Shown here piece by piece: positions 1 to 5,336 of a DNA stretch of 5,336 nucleotides. The notes under the pieces are model-generated. The model was not told where the DNA came from. It searched no databases and saw only the letters and a program-made list of their open reading frames with translations. Source of the DNA: Rhodothermales bacterium (GTDB lineage: Bacteria > Bacteroidota > Rhodothermia > Rhodothermales > VXPQ01); assembly GCA_028283985.1 (NCBI GenBank), contig JANQSQ010000034.1, positions 1 through 5,336 of the forward strand, in the 5' to 3' direction. Positions within the stretch are counted from its first letter, which is position 1. Every line of letters begins with the position of its first letter. A program made the translations under genes and the position numbers.

Positions 1-1
1 T

Positions 2-151
2 CGCGTGGTGGTCGGGGGAGTGATTCCCCGGAAGGACTATGCATTTCTGCGCAAGGCGGGCGTGTCGGAGATTTTCGGCCCCGGCACCCCCGTAACCGAC
101 GCGGCGTCCCGGATTCTTCTCGGGATGATCGAGGAGGTCGACGCCCCGTGA
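2..151 (+). CDS. mutB: Methylmalonyl-CoA mutase large subunit, C-terminal end (partial, 5' end outside window)
   Basis: These are the last 49 codons of a gene that begins upstream of the window, open from base 2 to the TGA at 149-151. The peptide ends the cobalamin-binding (Rossmann-like) domain of acyl-CoA mutases: a VVVGGVIP strand-turn followed by an Asp-Tyr pair, then a short helix, then the conserved IFGPGTPV segment and a final helix. The enzyme interconverts (R)-methylmalonyl-CoA and succinyl-CoA with adenosylcobalamin in the cytoplasm, in propionate metabolism. The DxHxxG motif that supplies the cobalt-ligating His and the catalytic barrel would lie upstream and cannot be checked. The next gene overlaps its stop and encodes the dedicated mutase chaperone, which supports methylmalonyl-CoA mutase over isobutyryl- or ethylmalonyl-CoA mutase. 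Those relatives share this C-terminus and cannot be excluded from 49 residues. The symbol assumes the large subunit or a single-chain form. Confidence 0.85.
   Translation, partial: RVVVGGVIPRKDYAFLRKAGVSEIFGPGTPVTDAASRILLGMIEEVDAP
131..137 (+). promoter_or_regulatory. Strong Shine-Dalgarno for meaB inside the mutB end
   Basis: GAGGAGG lies 10 nt before the GTG at 148 and is a near-perfect anti-16S match. It falls inside the last codons of the upstream mutase gene. It decides the unusual GTG start and implies that meaB is translated from the same mRNA by coupling or local re-initiation. It is the only strong Shine-Dalgarno seen in the window. Confidence 0.75.
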
Positions 152-1152
152 CGTTTCCCTCCGCAGAAGAACTGTTCGAAGGCGTCCGGGACAGGGATCG
201 CGTCATGCTGGCGCGGGGCATTACCCTCGTGGAAAGCGCCCATGCCGATCACCGGGAGCTTGCAAAGGACCTGCTCGACGCCTGTCTGCCCCTGTCGGGG
301 AAGGCAAGCCGCATTGGAATCACCGGGGCGCCGGGCGTGGGAAAAAGCACATTCATCGAAGCTTTTGCGAGCCGGCTGATTTCCTCCGAAAATCGGCGCG
401 TGGCGGTGCTTGCCTACGACCCGGCAAGCGAACGCACCGGAGGGAGTATTCTCGGAGACAAGACGCGCATGACGCGCCTTGCCAACCACCCGAAAGCCTT
501 TGTACGGCCTGCTCCGGGCAAGCGGCAGGCCGGAGGTATCGGGGGCGGAACCCGCCAGAGCGTCATATTGTGCGAGGCGGCGGGATACGACACAATTTTT
601 GTGGAGACCGTGGGCTCCGGCCAGGCGGAAACAAAGGTTTCCGACATGGTTGATTTTCTGATGCTCCTGACGCTCCCGGGATCAGGGGACGAGTTGCAGG
701 GCGTGAAACGCGGCGTCATGGAGGAGGCGGATATGGTAATCCTCACGAAAGAAGATACCCATTCGCCGAAGATCATGCGTTTGGAGGCCCGGCGCATGAA
801 AACAGCCCTCCGGCTTTTTCCTCCAAAGGAATCCGACTGGACGCCGCCGGTGCATACCTGTTCTGCACAGGAGGGGTCCGGGCTGGATATCATCCGAAAG
901 GAACTGGGCGATTACGAACAGTTGATCAGAACGTCAGGGTACCTCGAAGCGCGGCGGCGCAGGCAGATCGGCAGTTGGCTGCGCGAAACGCTCGATGCGC
1001 GCCTGCTGGACGCGGTGCGGGCCGATACCAGGGTCAACCGCTTGCTGGAAGAGTACGAGGAGCAGGCCGCCCGGCACGAAACAGGCGTTGCCGCCGCCGT
1101 GGACCTTCTGCTGAAGGCGTTTCTGGAAGGGGGCGAAGGGGACGATGGGTGA
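148..1152 (+). CDS. meaB: Methylmalonyl-CoA mutase-associated GTPase MeaB (ArgK/YgfD family)
   Basis: A 334-residue G3E-family P-loop GTPase, close to the usual length of about 310-340. MeaB proteins form homodimers that bind methylmalonyl-CoA mutase, use GTP hydrolysis to control adenosylcobalamin loading, and eject inactivated cofactor. Visible motifs: an N-terminal helical arm (1-50), Walker A GAPGVGKS (60-67), the family-typical YDPASERTGGSILGDKTRM (90-108), the LCEAAGYD and ETVGSGQ segment (141-159, Walker B/switch region), GDELQGVKRGVMEEAD (180-195), a base-recognition motif TKED (200-203), a G5-like CSA (238-240), and a C-terminal helical dimerisation region from about 250. The start is GTG, overlapping the mutase TGA as GTGA with a strong ribosome binding site before it, so the two are one operon. 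Oddities: TKED replaces the usual NKxD, and the segment around 120-138 departs from the common RPxPSSGxLGG form. The core motifs are intact, so I expect a functional GTPase. The old ArgK name (arginine transport kinase) is not supported by current knowledge of the family. Confidence 0.95.
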   Translation: MTFPSAEELFEGVRDRDRVMLARGITLVESAHADHRELAKDLLDACLPLSGKASRIGITGAPGVGKSTFIEAFASRLISSENRRVAVLAYDPASERTGGSILGDKTRMTRLANHPKAFVRPAPGKRQAGGIGGGTRQSVILCEAAGYDTIFVETVGSGQAETKVSDMVDFLMLLTLPGSGDELQGVKRGVMEEADMVILTKEDTHSPKIMRLEARRMKTALRLFPPKESDWTPPVHTCSAQEGSGLDIIRKELGDYEQLIRTSGYLEARRRRQIGSWLRETLDARLLDAVRADTRVNRLLEEYEEQAARHETGVAAAVDLLLKAFLEGGEGDDG

Positions 1153-1168
1153 ATGTAAGCCTGCCGGT

Positions 1169-1801
1169 TCAGAAGTGGGTATTGAGTCCCAATCTATAGT
1201 CACCAAATGCACCTTTAGTTCTGGTCGTATGAGCTCCGCCGCATATAAAGTCGTTATACCTTTCAGAGCATAGAGCTATAGCAATTCCCGCCTCAATGAA
1301 TAAACCAAGGTGCCAGAAACGTAGCTCTATCCCAAGACCTCCATTAAAACCTAAGATTTTTGACTGCCCGGAGGGGCGATTCATCGAATAATTATTCTCA
1401 TGCCTGAAGGTCCCTTCCTCGTTCCTGCTAAAATACCACAGGTCGATCCCTCCGTATGCATATTCTCTGGCTTTGATAGTGGTTTGTTTATTCATCTCAA
1501 AATTATAACGGGCTGTTATGCGAAGAAGAGACTCATTATTATCACGTGCATATTCAACGATTCCCTGGTAGGCATTGTACCGGACGTTAGCACCGCCCTG
1601 AGGGATAGGCAGGGGGTCGTCGCGAAACCCCCCGACTCCCTGAAAAGAGTATATAAAACTACTAATGGAAAGATGTACTCCTGCTCCTATCTCTCCTCTT
1701 TTTACTTCTTTCGGAGGGGGAGAGGTCGGTTGAGCGCGTAATGAAGCCGTCAAGAGAATGGCTATGGGAAGCACCGTCAACAGGGTTCGGATGACTCTCA
1801 T
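1169..1801 (-). CDS. Secreted small protein, probable outer-membrane beta-barrel, function unknown
   Basis: A 210-residue protein that I do not recognise as a named family. The N-terminus is a clear Sec signal peptide: basic residues at 2 and 5, a hydrophobic core at 6-19, and probable cleavage after Ala23 before a Pro-rich linker (24-30). The rest alternates hydrophobic and polar residues with many Gly and aromatics, in likely strands near 36-52, 71-85, 90-102, 107-124, 148-161, 162-177 and 198-210. It ends in Asn-Thr-His-Phe; a terminal Phe on a final amphipathic strand is the classic BAM recognition signal. This suggests a small barrel of roughly eight strands in the outer membrane. Two cysteines (178, 187) sit in one predicted loop and could form a disulfide. 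The gene is AT-richer than its neighbours (37-47% GC in sampled lines, against 55-70%). It converges on meaB with a 16-bp gap and has its own upstream AT-rich region. ATG at 1799-1801 is chosen because it gives a complete signal peptide; there is no clear Shine-Dalgarno. Confidence 0.75.
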   Translation of the reverse strand: MRVIRTLLTVLPIAILLTASLRAQPTSPPPKEVKRGEIGAGVHLSISSFIYSFQGVGGFRDDPLPIPQGGANVRYNAYQGIVEYARDNNESLLRITARYNFEMNKQTTIKAREYAYGGIDLWYFSRNEEGTFRHENNYSMNRPSGQSKILGFNGGLGIELRFWHLGLFIEAGIAIALCSERYNDFICGGAHTTRTKGAFGDYRLGLNTHF

Positions 1802-1848
1802 CGAATGTCGAGAGAAAGATGGGAACCGGAAGGTCTAATTGTATATCA

Positions 1849-1856
1849 CAAATATA
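1849..1856 (-). promoter_or_regulatory. Candidate Bacteroidota-type promoter -7 element for the beta-barrel gene
   Basis: Read on the minus strand this is TATATTTG, an exact match to the TAnnTTTG -7 consensus known from Bacteroidota housekeeping promoters. It lies about 47 nt before the start codon at 1801. A T-run about 20 bp further upstream (minus-strand T6 at 1873-1878) sits where the -33 TTTG box would be, but is not an exact match. An alternative sigma-70-like TATACA lies at 1840-1845. This is pattern matching in an AT-rich spacer, so confidence is limited. Confidence 0.4.
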
Positions 1857-1910
1857 AAAAAGAAATGGTCCGAAAAAACTGGACAGTTTGTACAAGTTTG
1901 GTATTTATGC

Positions 1911-1958
1911 GGCACTTGGGTGCTCACCCATCGCCGGTTTCTATCAGCCCTCACGGGC
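1911..1958 (-). terminator. Two small hairpins just downstream of the NCS2 transporter stop (possible weak terminator)
   Basis: Downstream of the transporter stop (1964-1966) on the minus strand there are two inverted repeats. The first is GCCC/GGGC around a 4-nt loop (1947-1958). The second is TGGGT/ACCCA (1917-1921 and 1926-1930) around a 4-nt loop, with flanking GGC/GCC (1911-1913, 1933-1935) across a small internal loop. Neither is followed directly by a U-tract; the nearest minus-strand T-run is at 1873-1878. They could slow or end transcription before the beta-barrel gene, but they are not a canonical intrinsic terminator. Confidence 0.25.
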
Positions 1959-1963
1959 GGTCC

Positions 1964-3721
1964 CTAATCTATCCCCGCCCTCGGTTGCGCAGCGTTCTCC
2001 ACCCGTATCGACAGAATATCGATGTCGTGATACTGCTGGTGGCGTATGGATGAGGCATAGTGGCGCAGCAACCTCAGCGGGGTTTCCTCTCCGATGCTCG
2101 GCGCTCCCTCGTTGAGCATCACCATCTGGTCCTCGAGGTTCGTCTCGTCGGTCGTTGCGATGAACTCCAGGTCGGCCGAGTCCCCGTCGCTGCCGGCGAT
2201 GAGGAGCAGGCGGCGTTCGGAACCATCCGTTTCTTCATCCTCTCCGCGCATGAGAATGTGTACGGTTTCCTCTCCCACGGCGCGCAAACGCAGTTCCATC
2301 TCCTCGCCCAGATCCTTGCGCGCGGCGAACTTCACCATGAAGTCGTCGATCTCCGACAGGATCCCGGGCGTCAGCCGGGTCTTCAGGCGTGACCGGCGCC
2401 CCCCCAATATTTCCTCGAACATTGCGAGCAGAATAACGGTGAAGCCGCCGACGGTCATGCCGTTTCCGAGGAGTTCGGCCCAGATGCCCTGGAAGGCTTC
2501 CGGGTAGATCCAGTCGAACTGAAACGCGAGGCCGATCCAGAAGGCGACGCCGACCACCAGGCCCTTGCGGAAATCCAGGCCGTCCTGAACCAGGATCTTC
2601 ATCCCGAAGATGAAGATGAGCGCCACGATGACGACGAAGTACGCCGCGACGACGGGTCCCGGTATCGAGATGAGGAGATAGATAAACTTCGGCAGAAACG
2701 CGAGCGCCACGAAGACGATGCCGACGCAGACGCCGATGCGGCGCGCGGCGACTCCGGTAAGTTCCGCGACGCTGATGCTCATGCCGTAGGTGGTGTTCGG
2801 GACCGTCCCCGAGAGGCCGGACAGCAGATTGCCCAGACCGTCGGCGGAAAGCGCTCCCTGGATGGACCGGAAATCGATCGCGCGCGGCCTGCGCCACGAA
2901 ACCCGCTGAATCGCGATGGCGTCCCCGAGCGTGTCCAGCGCGCCTACCAGCGTCACCATAACGAAGGACGGCAGGAGCGCCCAGAACGCCGGTGAAAAAC
3001 TCAGGTCCACCCCGGGGTAGGCCAGTTGCGGCAACCCGACCCATGCGGCTTCCGCCACCGCCGACGTGTCATAGAGGCCGAAACCGAAGGCGGCGGTCAG
3101 GCAGCCCGCCAGGATGCCGATGGCCGGCGCCCAAAGCCGCAATGCTCCGGAGAAACCAAGCGGGACGAGGAGCATGACCAGCAGCGTCACGCTCGCGACG
3201 ACCGGGCCTGCGGCCGGCGAGACATCCGCGGGCACCTCGGCCAGCTTGTTCAGAATGAGCGGGGAGATGGTTACCGGGATGAGTATGAGTACGGTGCCCG
3301 CTACCGTGGGTGTGAAGATGCGCCTCAGGAGCGCCATCCTCGCGGCAAGCACGAACTGAACCAGCGACGATGCGATGATCAGGGTTGCGAGCATGGCCGG
3401 CCCGCCCTGTTCGAGCGCCGTCACGCTCACGGCGAGAAATGCGCCGGTGCTCCCCATGACGAGGATGTAGCCGGCCCCGATGCGGCCCACCTTGCGCACC
3501 TGGATCACCGTCGTCACCCCGCTGATCAGGAGCGCCGCGAAGACGGCCCACGAAAGGTAAGCGTCTCCAGCGCCCGCCACAGTGATCATGACTGTGGGCG
3601 TCAGAACGACGCTCGCGATGCAGAGGATGGCGTACTGAATCCCGAGTCCGACCGTGATCGGGAGGGGAGGACGCTCGTCAGGTTCGTATCGGACATCCTG
3701 GCGGTTGGTGGTCGAGGCCAT
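1964..3721 (-). CDS. NCS2/NAT-family (solute carrier 23-like) permease with soluble C-terminal domain
   Basis: A 585-residue inner-membrane transporter, longer than the usual 430-480 of bacterial nucleobase:proton symporters such as UraA and XanQ. Residues 20-440 contain about 14 hydrophobic segments in the family arrangement. Markers include the TM3-like GAGYILVMGSTGAF (82-95), the TM8 acidic pair in ALDTLGD (Asp263, Asp267), SADGLGNLLSGLSGT (292-306), and the TM10 substrate loop PNTTYG (308-313) leading to ELTGVAARRIG (320-330). The family signature [QEP]-N-x-G-x(4)-T-[RKG] is degenerate: the substrate-contacting Gln/Glu-Asn-x-Gly positions read Met314-Ser-Ile-Ser317, while Thr322-Gly323 remain. 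The TM8 Glu used for substrate binding in XanQ is Asp263. The substrate is therefore not safely a purine or pyrimidine. Residues about 446-576 form a polar cytosolic domain absent from UraA and XanQ. The chosen ATG (3719-3721) has only a weak GGGA upstream, but no membrane segment precedes it. It is divergent from the MscS gene. Confidence 0.85.
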   Translation of the reverse strand: MASTTNRQDVRYEPDERPPLPITVGLGIQYAILCIASVVLTPTVMITVAGAGDAYLSWAVFAALLISGVTTVIQVRKVGRIGAGYILVMGSTGAFLAVSVTALEQGGPAMLATLIIASSLVQFVLAARMALLRRIFTPTVAGTVLILIPVTISPLILNKLAEVPADVSPAAGPVVASVTLLVMLLVPLGFSGALRLWAPAIGILAGCLTAAFGFGLYDTSAVAEAAWVGLPQLAYPGVDLSFSPAFWALLPSFVMVTLVGALDTLGDAIAIQRVSWRRPRAIDFRSIQGALSADGLGNLLSGLSGTVPNTTYGMSISVAELTGVAARRIGVCVGIVFVALAFLPKFIYLLISIPGPVVAAYFVVIVALIFIFGMKILVQDGLDFRKGLVVGVAFWIGLAFQFDWIYPEAFQGIWAELLGNGMTVGGFTVILLAMFEEILGGRRSRLKTRLTPGILSEIDDFMVKFAARKDLGEEMELRLRAVGEETVHILMRGEDEETDGSERRLLLIAGSDGDSADLEFIATTDETNLEDQMVMLNEGAPSIGEETPLRLLRHYASSIRHQQYHDIDILSIRVENAAQPRAGID

Positions 3722-3809
3722 TGGGTTTTCCCGAAACGTCGTACTTGCGCGGCGTGAAAGCCGGCGGCATCAGAGATAATGGGCGGGGCGGATAACGATT
3801 CCCTGAAAG

Positions 3810-3838
3810 TTGGAGTTCCCCGGGATGCGCACTATACT
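3810..3838 (+). promoter_or_regulatory. Sigma-70-like promoter for the mscS-type gene
   Basis: TTGGAG (3810-3815) and TATACT (3833-3838) are separated by exactly 17 bp. The -10 box matches five of six consensus bases and the -35 box carries the key TTG. A start near 3845 would give a leader of about 65 nt before ATG 3910. On the minus strand the overlapping TATAGT (3831-3836) is an equally good -10 for the divergent NCS2 gene, but only a poor -35 (TGTGTC region, about 18 bp further out) accompanies it. No experimental support; motif only. Confidence 0.45.
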
Positions 3839-3865
3839 TTGATCTCTGCCGTGACACACCACGCG

Positions 3866-3902
3866 GGCGGCTGTGCCGCCGGCGCCAACCGGGTAAGACC
3901 CG
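3866..3902 (+). promoter_or_regulatory. Two GC-rich hairpins in the mscS leader, second one adjoining the start codon
   Basis: The predicted 5' leader holds two perfect inverted repeats. The first is GGCGGC/GCCGCC (3866-3871 and 3875-3880) with a TGT loop. The second is CGGGT/ACCCG (3890-3894 and 3898-3902) with an AAG loop. The second ends 7 nt before ATG 3910, exactly where a Shine-Dalgarno would lie, and no AGGAGG-like sequence is seen. They may limit translation initiation, or may be chance in GC-rich DNA. Confidence 0.35.
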
Positions 3903-3909
3903 TCCTGTC

Positions 3910-4800
3910 ATGACTCTGAACGAAGTGTGGGAACACGTACAAGCGCTCTGGGGGTTCGTCCTGATTAGCCCGCCCGGGGGCCAGGCCATCACGGTCGGGC
4001 AGGTCGTTCTGACCCTGCTCTTGCTGGTCGTGGGGTACTTTGCCAGCCAACTGGTGGGAGTTCTCGTCGTGCGGCGGCTGTCGAGAACGGAACTTCGCCC
4101 CGACACCGTGCAGACCCTGAAGCGGGTCGCGTTTCTGACGGCACTGGTGCTGCTCTTTCTCCTCGCGCTGCAGATTCTTGGCATTCCGATCAGCGCCTTT
4201 GCCTTCGCCGTGGGCGCCATCGCGGTCGGCATCGGACTCGGCGCGCAAAACATCATCAACAACTACATCAGCGGCTGGATTCTCCTGTCCGAGCGCCCCA
4301 TCCGGATCGACGATTTCATCGAGTTCGACAACTGGCAGGGCCTCGTTGAACACATCGGCCACCGTTCCACACGCATCCGCCGCACCGACGGCGTACACCT
4401 GGTGGTTCCCAACAGCCACCTGCTGGAACACACGGTGATCAACTGGGCGCTCATCGATCAGGAAGTCCGCGGTATCGTGCGCGTGGGCGTGGTATACGGC
4501 TCACCGATCCGCCGGGTGTCCGAGCTTGTCCTGCAGGCCGTGACCGAACATCCGAAGGTCAAGCGGGAGCCCGGCCCCAGCGTGGTGTTCGAGGACTTTG
4601 GCGACAGTGCGCTGATCTTCGATGCCTATTTCTGGTGCGTCGTCACCGGCGACAAGATGTTGCGCGAGATTCGCGGTGACATTCGCCTGCGTATTGCGGA
4701 CCTGTTTGAGGAGGAAGGGATCGTGGTCGCGTTTCCGCAGCGCGACGTGCATCTGGACACTCCGGCGCCGTTGGAGGTTCGGGTGGTGCCTGAGCCGTGA
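3910..4800 (+). CDS. Small-conductance mechanosensitive channel, MscS family
   Basis: A 296-residue protein, about the size of E. coli MscS (286). MscS channels are inner-membrane heptamers that open under membrane tension and release solutes on hypo-osmotic shock. Hydrophobic segments: TM1 about 28-54, TM2 about 70-90, and the pore-lining TM3 about 93-127 with GIGLGAQNIINNYISG (107-122). Aligned with E. coli MscS, the hydrophobic gate positions Leu105/Leu109 become Val106/Leu110, Gln112 is kept as Gln113, and the Gly113 kink is Asn114, a change common in other MscS subgroups. The ERPIRIDDFIEF and VEHIGHRSTRIRRTDG stretches (128-160) followed by VVPNSHLLEHTVINW (165-179) are the typical beta domain. 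The C-terminal alpha/beta cage domain follows (about 188-280) and ends in FPQRDVHL (275-282). The start at 3910 is the first usable one: no ATG, GTG or TTG occurs in frame between it and a TAA at 3793-3795. There is no clear Shine-Dalgarno. It converges with the aldehyde dehydrogenase with a 27-bp gap. Confidence 0.92.
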   Translation: MTLNEVWEHVQALWGFVLISPPGGQAITVGQVVLTLLLLVVGYFASQLVGVLVVRRLSRTELRPDTVQTLKRVAFLTALVLLFLLALQILGIPISAFAFAVGAIAVGIGLGAQNIINNYISGWILLSERPIRIDDFIEFDNWQGLVEHIGHRSTRIRRTDGVHLVVPNSHLLEHTVINWALIDQEVRGIVRVGVVYGSPIRRVSELVLQAVTEHPKVKREPGPSVVFEDFGDSALIFDAYFWCVVTGDKMLREIRGDIRLRIADLFEEEGIVVAFPQRDVHLDTPAPLEVRVVPEP

Positions 4801-4827
4801 GACGGACGCAGCATGGTTCATTCGTTC

Positions 4828-5336
4828 CTACGAAGCCACATTGTCCATCTGCGCTTTTTGCAAATGCCCGCTGTAGTCCACGTAGACGGTTTTCGTTTCC
4901 GTGTAGAAGTCGAACACCTCCCAGCCGCCGTCGCGGTGGCCGTTACCCGTGTGCTTGACCCCTCCGAAGGGCATGTGCGCCTCGGCGCCGATCGTCGGTC
5001 CATTGATGTACGTAATGCCCGCCTCTATATCCTTCATGGCGCGGTACGCAAGGCGCACGTCCCGGGTGTAGATACTGGAGGATAGTCCGTAGCGCGTGGC
5101 ATTCGCCATGGCCACCGCTTCTTCGTAGGACGCGGCTTTGAGTACGGAAAGTACCGGGCCGAAAATTTCCTCGCGCGCAATGCGCATCTCCGGCGTGACC
5201 CCGGTAAACAGGGTGGGTTCGAAGAAGAAGCCGTCTCCAAGCGCTCCCTGCGTAGCCTGCTTTCCTCCCATGCGGAGGGTGGCGCCTTCGCTGCGTCCGA
5301 TCTCGACGTAGCGGGTCACCTTCTCCAGGGCTTTTT
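4828..5336 (-). CDS. Aldehyde dehydrogenase family protein, C-terminal third (partial, 5' end outside window)
   Basis: The frame is open from the TAG at 4828-4830 to the right edge and shows 168 residues; a full-length enzyme has about 480-520. NAD(P)-dependent aldehyde dehydrogenases oxidise aldehydes to carboxylates in the cytoplasm. Numbering from the first whole codon in the window, it contains GFFFEPTLF (35-43), EEIFGPVLSV (55-64; Glu and Phe contact the nicotinamide ribose in the family), the conserved NATRYGLS (78-85) and GAEAHMPFGGVKHTGNG (116-132), then an oligomerisation tail with FYTETKTVYVDYSG (143-156). The catalytic Cys and general-base Glu lie upstream and are outside the window. 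The GTG at 5317-5319 is internal, because family-like sequence (KALEK) continues upstream of it. The INGPTIGAEAHMPFGG segment fits a broad group that includes semialdehyde and betaine-aldehyde-type dehydrogenases, so the substrate cannot be assigned. It is separated by 27 bp from the convergent channel gene. Confidence 0.93.
   Translation of the reverse strand, partial: KALEKVTRYVEIGRSEGATLRMGGKQATQGALGDGFFFEPTLFTGVTPEMRIAREEIFGPVLSVLKAASYEEAVAMANATRYGLSSSIYTRDVRLAYRAMKDIEAGITYINGPTIGAEAHMPFGGVKHTGNGHRDGGWEVFDFYTETKTVYVDYSGHLQKAQMDNVAS

Noticed and set aside
1153..1190. Possible shared terminator between meaB and the convergent beta-barrel gene
   Set aside because: Only a 4-bp TGGG/CCCA repeat with an 8-nt loop is present, inside the beta-barrel coding end and without a T-run.
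1805..2053. Small plus-strand frame across the spacer between the beta-barrel and transporter genes
   Set aside because: No Shine-Dalgarno, no domain, and it runs antisense into the end of the transporter; probably chance.
2235..3044. Minus-strand 269-codon frame overlapping the transporter in another frame
   Set aside because: Arg/Gly/His-rich out-of-frame shadow of the NCS2 gene with no recognisable motif.
3026..3757. Long plus-strand open frame (243 codons) opposite the NCS2 transporter
   Set aside because: It is antisense to a clear membrane-protein gene. Its translation is rich in Arg, Asp, His and Gly with no domain pattern, as expected from the complement of a GC-rich hydrophobic coding sequence.
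3678..4431. Two minus-strand frames opposite the MscS gene and the promoter region
   Set aside because: They lie opposite a strongly recognisable MscS coding sequence, cross the intergenic region and show no family features.
4821..4834. Perfect 5-bp stem TTCGT/ACGAA with a 4-nt loop between the convergent channel and aldehyde dehydrogenase genes
   Set aside because: Too short and AT-containing, with no adjacent U-tract on either strand, and it overlaps the dehydrogenase stop; not enough to call a bidirectional terminator.
1..5336. CRISPR repeats, tRNA genes, insertion sequences, toxin-antitoxin or defence genes
   Set aside because: No regularly spaced repeats, no tRNA-like cloverleaf, no transposase motifs and no terminal inverted repeats with target duplications were found on reading both strands.

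Overview
This 5.3-kb window contains six protein-coding genes: four complete and one cut at each edge. It looks like an ordinary chromosomal segment of a moderately high-GC Gram-negative bacterium. I would tentatively place it in or near Bacteroidota/Rhodothermota. The reasons are a signal-peptide beta-barrel-type protein ending in Phe, a Bacteroidota-like TAnnTTTG promoter element in front of it, and mostly poor Shine-Dalgarno sequences. The placement is an inference; there is no rRNA or other marker gene here.

Layout. Positions 2-151 (+) are the last 49 codons of a methylmalonyl-CoA mutase large subunit. Its stop overlaps the GTG start of a complete meaB-type G-protein chaperone (148-1152, +) in a GTGA overlap. 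Together they form the end of a propionate/methylmalonyl-CoA operon: the mutase interconverts methylmalonyl-CoA and succinyl-CoA using adenosylcobalamin, and MeaB gates cofactor loading and protects the enzyme. Convergent to meaB, 16 bp away, is a 210-residue secreted protein, probably a small outer-membrane beta-barrel (1169-1801, -), in a clearly AT-richer patch. Upstream of it on the same strand is a 585-residue NCS2 (nucleobase-ascorbate family) transporter (1964-3721, -). Its signature motif is degenerate and it carries an unusual soluble C-terminal domain of about 130 residues. A 188-bp divergent promoter region (3722-3909) separates it from a small MscS-type mechanosensitive channel (3910-4800, +). 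After a 27-bp gap comes the C-terminal third of an aldehyde dehydrogenase (4828 to the right edge, -).

The genes beyond mutB-meaB do not form an obvious pathway; they look like independent transcription units. I see no tRNA, rRNA, CRISPR array, insertion sequence, phage gene or defence system, and no gene-free stretch longer than 188 bp. The most interesting items are the NCS2 transporter with its altered substrate motif and regulatory-looking tail, the variant MeaB, and the compositionally distinct small beta-barrel gene. None amounts to a demonstrably new system.
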